From Telopea speciosissima (taxonomy: Eukaryota; Streptophyta; Magnoliopsida; Proteales; Proteaceae), in NCBI RefSeq assembly GCF_018873765.1, contig NC_057919.1, positions 66,086,984-66,150,983 on the forward strand: a DNA stretch of 64,000 nucleotides, given 5' to 3'. Below the pieces are notes generated by a model that had not been told where the DNA came from, did not search any database, and saw nothing but the letters and a program-made list of their open reading frames with translations. Numbering within the stretch: the first letter of the stretch is position 1; each line of letters starts with the position of its first letter. Shown in pieces: positions 57,217 to 64,000 of this stretch. Position numbers and translations under genes: made by a program.

Positions 57217-57317
57217 TGAGTCTAAGTAGAGGTGCAAGTTTGGCCCAATAGGCCCGAACCCACCCTGAGCCTGAACAGGGTCAGGGTTGAGATATTTGGC
57301 CCTGAGAGCAGGTCAAG

Positions 57318-58959
57318 TAGGGATGTCAATGGATCAGGTTGGGCCGGGACTGCCCTAAACCCTAGCCCAACCCTAAGGGCCTTAACCTAAACCCAAGCCC
57401 AACCCAACCCTGTCAGGGTCTAAGATATCCTCAACCCAATCCGACCCTGCCAGGGTTTTGCCAATCCCAACCCAGCCCTGATTCACCCTGATTGGGTCAG
57501 GCAGGGTTGGGTTGGCCCTGATTGACCCTGCCCCTGACCCTGACCTTGATTTTAATTTTTTTTTTTTTTTTTTGGAAATGGTTTTTCTTATGCCTGTAAT
57601 TTTTACTATGTCAAAGTTGATCAGATTGTAAGTTTCTAGAATTGTCAGCATTGCGATTGTCATATTCCGCCTCTTGCAAGTAAAATATTTTAACTTAATT
57701 TGAAACAGTAAAAATGAACAGCTTATAAACAGTGCACTCAATGAATCTCGTTAGCTAGAGATCTGAAATTTCTCCCCATTCTGCTCTCCTTTCTAAGCTT
57801 AATTATGTATGAACAGCAACAGGGAAAGAAAAAACTTAGAAAGTCAAAAGATAGAAAATAGATCGCAAGAAGAAAAATCACTGCAGTACTACAAGTCCTC
57901 AGTAATAAAATCAAACATGTTCATACCATCACACTAACCCGAAGGCCGGGTTACTAAAAGCCACACAAAAAATATTCAATAATCCAAAATAAATTTAAGA
58001 AAAAAAAATTATCTAAGAAAAGACATGGATTTGGGTATGTATCTGTTTCCATCTATTAATTCAAAAGTTCAAGAGATCTCTGTTTTACATTCTACACCCA
58101 GTTTTGTCGTCCATGTCTTTGCCCTCTCCTGCAAGGAATGTAAAAAAATCATCTACAGACCCCATCTTCCCAACCCCCTCCCGACTCCAACAAGAACAAC
58201 CTATTCTCCTTTCATTACCCCTGCTGTAAACCTGTAACAGCGAACAAAGAAACAAAAACCCTCGACATCCACAGCAAAACACTCCTCCCTTCGACTCTCA
58301 TTCCCACCCAATTCCTTGACCCCAAACCAGATAACCTCTTCAATTTTCACTGAAAATCACCCCACCCATTAGACTTTAAAAAAAAAAAAAAAAACCCAGT
58401 GTCTATTCCCAGCGAAAACGCCCATCACCCCTTTTTTTCCTCTGAAACTTCGATCAACCCCTTCTAGGGTTCGACCCAGTGAAAAGAAAAAAAAAAAGGA
58501 GAACGAGCAAAGAGAAGAGAGCGAGAGACAGAACCAAGAGAGAGATACGGAAGAAGAAGAACAATCGGACATACCTAATTGGTCCAAACTCGCCTTGCAG
58601 TTCTCCTCGTTAGCTTTCTACTCCAAAGTCCAAACGAGAACAATGAGGCTAATCCAAACTCGCCATTCGTTTTCTAAACCAATTTAAATCCTACGGTTCT
58701 AACAAAAACAAAAAACAAAAAAAAAAAACTTAAATTCTACGGTACAAAATAGACCCCCAAAAGCCCAACCTATATTATACCACAGGGTCTGGCCGGGCCG
58801 GGCTGGGCTTAGCCCGGGGCCTAAATATGAACCCGACCCGACCCTGCCAGGGCCAGGGTAATGCTAAACCCAATCCCACCCTTCAGGTTGAAAAATCAGG
58901 GTTGGGTCCGGCCAGGCTTAGGGCAGGTTCGGGCCGGCCGCACTTTTTTGACAGGCCTA
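57318..58959. mobile_element. Second hAT element nested in the first
   Basis: A 1642-bp insertion with ends TAGGGATGTCAATGG and CTTTTTTGACAGGCCTA, flanked by AGGTCAAG (57310-57317) and GGGTCAGG (58960-58967), 6 of 8 matching. The GC-rich left arm carries repeated CAACCC/GACCCTG motifs. The middle (57560-58780) is unrelated AT-rich sequence of unknown origin with a GA-rich patch. No transposase is seen. Confidence 0.6.
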
Positions 58960-59706
58960 GGGTCAGGTTGGAAATCTCTAGCCCTGAGTCAAGGTCGGGT
59001 CAGACCAAGGTTGAGACAGGTTAAGTCTGGCCCGGCCCGACCCTGTTTTAAATTATACTATATATTTTAAATTTTAAAAGTCACCTTATTTTGTTATATA
59101 ATATAGGGAAAATTTCACAGACACCCCCTAAACGTATTCAATATCTCATAAATTTACCAAACTTGGTCAAAATGTCACAGACTACCCTTACTTTATATTT
59201 TTTATTTCAATTTAGTCCACTCCGTTAGGTCTGTGCAATTAAGTTGCTGTTAATTCTTTTATAATGATGAAATTACCCTTACCACATTGAACTCCCTATA
59301 ATACCCTTAATGATGAATTAATGATGTTAGAAGTTAGCTTTTTATGAAAAGACAATTTTGCCCTTGTTTTTATTCCTTTTTTCTCCCCTTCTTCTTCTCC
59401 TTCTTCTCCTGCTGCTATTTCTTCCGCCGCCGCCGCCGCCACCACCACCACCGCCACCCCCTCCAGCCCTCCTTCTCTTGCTCCCCTGCAACCCCGCCAC
59501 CACCCTCTCCAGTCTCCCCCGCCCGACCATGCTCTCAGCAATCCAACCCCATAAAAACCCTAACTCTACAAATTAAAACCCTAACCCTACAAATTAAATG
59601 CTAAATATCGTTTGTCCTGGAGACCATCGGAGTTGCAGAGGAAGCAGGGCGAGGTTTCGATTTTGACGACTTGCGATACTGTGATGGGTATGGGCATCAT
59701 ATCTAA

Positions 59707-59714
59707 TTCCCGCC
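59707..59714 (+). promoter_or_regulatory. E2F-type site in the captured MCM3 upstream region
   Basis: TTCCCGCC within AATTCCCGCCAAA, a canonical E2F motif, 126 bp before the captured MCM3 start codon. MCM genes are classical E2F targets, so the fragment probably includes the parental promoter. Whether it works here is unknown. Confidence 0.5.
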
Positions 59715-59839
59715 AAACCTAAAGACAAGGGAAAATCGCAGGCACTCTACAAAGTGAACCCTCGATGGCTCGTCGTCTCTCTGCTGTCTCTGTGGGTTTC
59801 TTTCTCTCTCTCTCTCTGTGAAGCAGGAAAAAGGCAAAA

Positions 59840-60043
59840 ATGGACATCAGCGAAGAATCCATGGTAGCTCACAAGCGAACTTTCATGGATTTCTTAGATC
59901 AAGATGTAAGCATAGTTAATCTTCTTTTTTCTCTCTGATCTGTAACTCTGTACGATGAACTGGTTTTGAGATGGTTCGAATTACAATGTATTATAACAGG
60001 TAGGGAAGGGTATATACATGCAAGCCATAAGGGATTTGATTTC
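59840..60043 (+). pseudogene. Captured MCM3 first exons with intron
   Basis: MCM3 is a subunit of the MCM2-7 replicative helicase. The start ATG at 59840 opens 22 codons reading MDISEESMVAHKRTF and then MDFLDQD, ending at a GT donor (59906). After a 94-bp intron ending ACAG, the frame resumes at 60000 with VGKGIYMQAIRDLI. This matches the MCM3 N-terminus as I recall it for plants. The fragment ends there; the rest of the protein is absent. A 42-bp piece of the intron (from about 59932) recurs at 60051-60092, an internal duplication. Keeping the intron shows capture from genomic DNA, not from mRNA. Confidence 0.65.
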
Positions 60044-60570
60044 TTTTTTGTCTCTGATCTATAACTCTGTATGATGAACTGGTTTTGAGATGACATCGGC
60101 CATGGAGGGAGCGAAGGAACCATCGGTGGTATCTGAAGAGAAAATCTAAGGAGGATCGGCTCTTGGTTTTCCCCTAGCTCAGGGCAATCCATCCTTGTTT
60201 CAGACTTTTTTTCTCCTTGCCGCTGGTAATGGTCGTCGTAGTTGGAGCAGGTGATGGTCACCGGAGCCGCAGCCATAGAGGGAAGAAGATGAAATGACAG
60301 TTTTGTCCTTTTTATTTAAATAATTTAGAGGTAAAATGGATATTTAGGGAAGAAGATGAAATGACAGTTTTATCCTTTTATTTAAATAACTAAGGGGTAA
60401 AATGGATATTTCACCTTTGGGTACTAACTGTGCTTAACGTTTGAGGTGTCTGTCACATTTTGACTAAGTTTGGTAAGTTTATGAGATATTGGATGCTTTT
60501 AGGGGGTTTCTGTGAAATTTTCCCTACAATATATTATATATGAAGGTAATAAGTGATATATTATATTTTA

Positions 60571-60731
60571 GGGAAAAAGTTCTCAGTCCGGAGTGTGGCC
60601 TACGCCAGCACTCTCATGGAGTCTATCTCTCTCCTCTCCATGTGAAAAGACACCTCTGTCCCTTATTTTAATGAGGAGAGAGATAGACACGAGGAGTCTT
60701 GGCGTAGCACACTCCCATCTGCTTGCTTCCT
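60571..60731. mobile_element. Small MITE nested in the hAT element
   Basis: A 161-bp insertion: GGGAAAAAGTTCTCAGTCC with GGAGTGTGGCCTACGCCA at the left, mirrored by TTGGCGTAGCACACTCCC at the right. The 8-bp duplication is ATATTTTA (60563-60570) and ACATTTTA (60732-60739), one mismatch. Relative 7061-7614 lacks it. Confidence 0.7.
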
Positions 60732-61029
60732 ACATTTTATTATAGTCTTATTTTATGTAAAATTGATAATTATCTCTCACTATTCAACCCATGCATTTCC
60801 TTCCCTCTCTCCATGATCAAGGCCAATCAAGTTCAACCCGGCCCAACCTGAGGGTGGGTCAATGTTGGATTTTCAAGCCCTGAGTCAGGGTCGGATCAGG
60901 CCTGGGCCCAGCTAAGGAGAGACATGGTTGGACTAGGGTTCTATAAAGCCTGTCCAACCCGACCCTATTGCAGCACTAAGTCTAAGTGTGTGTGGGTGTA
61001 AGTAAGTGTGTGTGGTTGTGTGTATACTG

Positions 61030-61177
61030 TATAAGCTTGTCAAAGTGGTTCACGGGTCTAATAAGTGAGTGCGTGTGTAAGCCTGTCAAAGTGGCCCATC
61101 CTTGATAAGCTTGTTAAAGTGGCCCATGGGTCTTAAGTAAGGGTGTCCTTTATAAGCTTGTCAAAGTGTAAGTGAGT
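61030..61177. repeat. Imperfect tandem repeat, about four units
   Basis: Units share TAAGCTTGTCAAAGTGG (or close variants) near 61032, 61079, 61099 and 61153, with variable GGCCCATGGGTCT and GTGTGTG stretches between. Confidence 0.75.
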
Positions 61178-61571
61178 TAAGGCTACGTTTGGTAAATGTC
61201 TGAACAAAGAACGGGCGTTCTTGACTAAGAACGTTCTTTTGCGTTCTTTGTTTAGAACGGCGTTCTGAGACCAAAAATGACTGTTTGGTAACGGTCTCAA
61301 GAACGCTGTTCAGAACGAAAATGGTGTTTGGTAAAACCTGTTCTTCCCTATTTGATGTTAATTACAAAATTGCCATTTCCTTCTAAATTACACCAATAAA
61401 TACTTGTAAAATTCTTTTCTCTCTTACCTACCTTGGCATAAAATTAAAATATCTCATTAACATAACCAAAGTAATTATAAAAATATACCAAATTTAGAAA
61501 ATGCCATTAAAATTGGGTTCTTATGTGGATTAGTGTCATAGCGACAATGCTATGAACAGTTGAATAAAATT

Positions 61572-61648
61572 GGGCCTTGGTGGATTCGAACCACATCCCT
61601 TGGAACTGGTCATGTTCCAAGTGCTCTACCAATTTGAGCTAAAGACCC
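61572..61648 (-). tRNA. tRNA-like sequence (non-canonical anticodon arm), probable pseudogene
   Basis: On the minus strand, 77 nt start GGGTCTTTAGCTC and end CCACCAAGGCCC. It has a seven-pair acceptor stem (GGGTCTT/AAGGCCC), a GCTC/GAGC D stem, an A box TTAGCTCAAATTGG and a T arm with B box GGTTCGAATCC. The anticodon arm is odd: CTTGGAAC pairs with GTTCCAAG, eight pairs around ATGACCA, making the arm three pairs too long. If the loop is read normally the anticodon would be GAC (Val). It is more likely a tRNA pseudogene or a tRNA-related retroposon head. No intron and no encoded CCA. Confidence 0.5.
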
Positions 61649-62874
61649 ATCAAGTACTCATTGATTAGGGGACACAGGATAAAGTATTGTTAATTAATTT
61701 CTGTGTTCTTCCCAGTAGTACTTCCCAGCTTTTTTTTGTGGTAAGGTGGTACTTCCCGACTAGGACCACCAGTCTATACATGCAAAAACATACAATCTGG
61801 TCGGCTTGTAAACAGAATGGATCCATCACAACCCTATAATTCGAAATCACTAATGATGGTGGCACTCTTGTCTAAGAGAATGGATCCATCACACCCTATA
61901 ATTCAAAAATCATCTATTAGGCAAGGAAGGAAAGATAATAAGGATTTCATACTAGTATAGTAATGAGATGAGCTTATAGCATTTTATTATACTGAATTTT
62001 ATGAAGCAGACCAACATAAACCCATGCACAGTAAGTTTACTTTTCATATCCAACAGAGTTCGAGTCAAAACAAGCAAGGAAAGATAATACAATGTAATAT
62101 CCAACTGAAACTCCATGAATTCCACTGAACAACGAGAGACCCACAATCTCAACTTACAACATAATCAAGAGATCATCTGCTCAAAAAATTTAAATGTTCT
62201 TTTTTTTTTTTTTTTTGAAGAAATAAAAAAGCAAATAGAGAAGAACACGACTCTGCATTACCATAGAAGGATAAAATCATAAGGAAGAAAATCGGATACA
62301 AAATTTATTCAAAATTTATTCAAAATCAAGAATACAAAGCAATTTCTATTCAGGTAAATAGAGAAAACAAAAAAAAAAACCCAACTAAATCGAGTAAACA
62401 CCATTACAAAGAGAGAGCGAGAGCTACGGATCTCGCTACCTTACAGAGAGAGTGGGAGAGAGAGAGTCACCTTACACTGCTGCAGTTGCGGACGGGTCGT
62501 GGTAGAGAGGATCACGCAGAATCCTTCAAGTTGTTGCTCCAAATCCGAGACAAAAAACTGAAGTGAGGGAAAGAACGAGACAGAGAGATAATAAAATCAT
62601 CACGAGAGAAGGAAAGAAGAAAGCGCAAAAGCAGAATCGGAATGACTCAAAGATAATAAAATCCCCAAAATCCATTATACCCATAACATCCATACCTAAA
62701 AAACAAACCAGAAAATTTACATTATGTATGAATAAAATCCCCAAAATCCCTAACATCCATTCCTAAAAATCCAGACCTAAAAATCAATTTTCTCAACAAA
62801 TCCATAATCATACCTTTCGCTGAATCCTTCAAATTTTAGGGAATTCAGACACTGGTCGAGATCATCACAAAATA

Positions 62875-63050
62875 ACGATCGAGAGAGAGGGGGAGAGAGA
62901 CAGAGAGATAGCGAGATAGAGAGTGAGAGAGGGAGAGAGAGCGAGACACGAGAGAGTGAGAGAGAGAGCGAGTTAAAGGGTGAGAGAGGAAGCGATAGAG
63001 AGAATGGAAGAGAGAGCGTGAGGGAGAGAGCAGAGAGAGATAGAGGGCAT
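62875..63050. repeat. GA-rich tract near the right end of the 2.1-kb element
   Basis: About 175 bases of GAGAGAG with GC, TAG and GGG interruptions, ending GAGATAGAGGG. It resembles the tract at 51176-51325, which ends GAGATAGAGGG as well. Confidence 0.85.
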
Positions 63051-63320
63051 GGTACTGCAGGTTCTCTTATGGGGTGGTCTCCTTCGTTTCCCCTTCTCTT
63101 CCCCTCCTCTTCGCAAGTTTCTTTCTCAAGCATCTGACGATTCACGGGTTTTGCTCGATATTTGCTCAAGCTTTCGTTCTTTGTTCTTTGGGCAAAAAAT
63201 CCACGTTCGTTCTACAAAGAACAAAAAACGACCCGGCAAGCCAAACATAAAATGGCGTTTTTTGTTCTTTTGAACAAAAGAACTGTTAACACTGTTCAAC
63301 GAGCGTTACCAAACGCACTC

Positions 63321-64000
63321 TAAGTGTGCGTAATGCGTTTGGCCTTTTTCCGCCCAAAAAAGTAAACCGGTTGGAATTTTCACCCAAAAAAAAAAAAACC
63401 CGATCGGAATTCGTTAATTAAAACCAAGTTGAAATGAAGAAACAAGAATTTTCACAAAATCTTTCGAGATTTTTAATTCAATAAACTGGGATTTTTTTTT
63501 TTTGGAAAATAGGAGAGAATTATATTAATAACCGAATGAAAAAATGAAATTAAGAAACGTTTCCCATTGGCATCGTCTCTTTTAAGGTTGGAAAGAGCCA
63601 CTGTCTGTTCAGAAGTTGATTTCTTGGCAAGATTGTAAGAATCCGGCCAGGAAATTAGCACAGCTATTAGTCTCTCACACATGATACTTGAAGTTGCAAC
63701 ACCGGAAGCAATCTTTCAGTTCAAGAATATCATTCACCAATCCAATAGAATGCCACAGAATTTGAAAACACCCACAAATCATCTGAAACGCCACCAAGGA
63801 GTCAAATCTCAATTGAATCTGAGCCATATTCAGGGATTAATTTGGCCTTCGTAAGACTCTTAATCACGATTCACAAGTAATTCAATCTGCACAATATTAT
63901 CCTCCAGAACAGCACTCACCAGAGCGAAGAGTGCACGTCCAGAAGAATCACGTCCAATGGAGCCATATCCACCTAGCAGGTACAATATATAAGTTTCATT
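63321..64000. other. Right edge of the window, no gene seen
   Basis: AT-rich sequence with A and T homopolymers. The minus-strand open frame at 63473-63682 has no recognisable domain. I support nothing further here. Confidence 0.45.

Larger units (their letters stand above)
59106..60524. mobile_element. Pack-MULE carrying the 5' end of an MCM3 gene
   Basis: A 1419-bp element with inverted ends of about 80 bp: GGGAAAATTTCACAGACACC at the left, GGGAAAATTTCACAGAAACC in reverse complement at the right, both continuing through CAATATCTCATAAA and TTACCAAACTT. The 9-bp target duplication is TATAATATA (59097-59105) and TACAATATA (60525-60533), one mismatch. The element at 7061-7614 shows the uninterrupted target. 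No transposase is present. The interior carries genomic MCM3 sequence (separate entry). Confidence 0.8.
57227..60978. mobile_element. hAT element (reverse of the 7061-7614 family) split by three later insertions
   Basis: The outer ends are TAGAGGTGCAAGTTTGG and GACCCTATTGCAGCACTA. Flanks are the perfect 8-bp duplication AGTCTAAG at 57219-57226 and 60979-60986. Read in reverse complement it follows the 7061-7614 element, including the core TTTTGTTATATAATAT and AATAAGTGATATA. Inside sit a hAT element (57318-58959), a Pack-MULE (59106-60524) and a MITE (60571-60731), each with its own target duplication. Removing them leaves roughly the length of the reference element. Confidence 0.8.
61181..63320. 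mobile_element. 2.1-kb PIF/Harbinger-like element with TAA target duplication
   Basis: The left end is GGCTACGTTTGGTAA and the right end in reverse complement is GAGTGCGTTTGGTAACGC. TAA flanks both sides (61178-61180, 63321-63323). Sub-terminal GAACAAAGAACG/TTCTTTGTTC motifs occur at both ends in inverted order. No transposase is seen. The interior contains a tRNA-like sequence (61572-61648) and a GA-rich tract close to the right end. Confidence 0.6.

Noticed and set aside
59296-59604. Long open frames rich in Pro, His or Leu
   Set aside because: All come from CCGCCG/CCACCA and TTCTTC simple repeats inside the second Pack-MULE.

Overview
The window is nuclear DNA of a flowering plant. Four intact or nearly intact plant gene families are present with canonical GT-AG introns. 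Long introns are stuffed with transposons, tRNA-derived SINEs of the plant Au family occur, and a plant-style small nucleolar RNA (snoRNA) promoter (telo-box plus TATA) is visible. I cannot place the species. The AT-rich, repeat-packed layout fits a woody, mid-to-large genome angiosperm, but that is an inference.

Genes, left to right. (1) 2203-5210 (+): a four-exon stachyose synthase-type galactosyltransferase (GH36), with a 4-bp duplication near the start of exon 2 that shifts the frame unless a cryptic acceptor 16 nt downstream is used. (2) 14337-27924 (+): a clade-D type protein phosphatase 2C whose four exons encode 373 residues over 13.6 kb. Introns 2 and 3 (8.0 and 3.2 kb) hold LINEs, SINEs, LTR fossils and hAT elements. 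(3) About 28690-28944 (-): two box C/D snoRNA candidates, one with a 12-nt match to the 5' end of 18S rRNA, below a telo-box/TATA promoter at 29432-29459. (4) 31673-32197 and 34809-35330 (+): a tandem pair of intronless CP1-like calmodulin-like proteins whose promoters and 3' flanks are also duplicated. (5) 38645-44907 (-): the GINS subunit SLD5, assembled here from six exons (221 residues). Its 4.9-kb intron 4 holds a rearranged Ty1/copia fossil.

From about 46 kb to the right edge I see no host gene, only layered transposons. A 5.4-kb TAA-flanked PIF/Harbinger-like element carries a Pack-MULE with pieces of RNase H2 subunit C and, in the other orientation, of a TraB-domain gene. Next is an LTR-retrotransposon with an 834-bp LTR pair and 5-bp target duplication. 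Two bases beyond it is a composite nest at 57227-60978: a hAT element invaded by another hAT, by a second Pack-MULE carrying an MCM3 promoter with an E2F-like site and first coding exons, and by a small MITE. A second TAA-flanked element (61181-63320) holds a tRNA-like sequence.

The host genes belong to separate pathways (raffinose-family sugars, dephosphorylation, rRNA modification, calcium sensing, replication) and do not form a functional cluster. The best material for follow-up is the snoRNA pair, the two Pack-MULEs, the stachyose synthase frame problem, and the transposon nests whose target-site duplications let insertion order be read.
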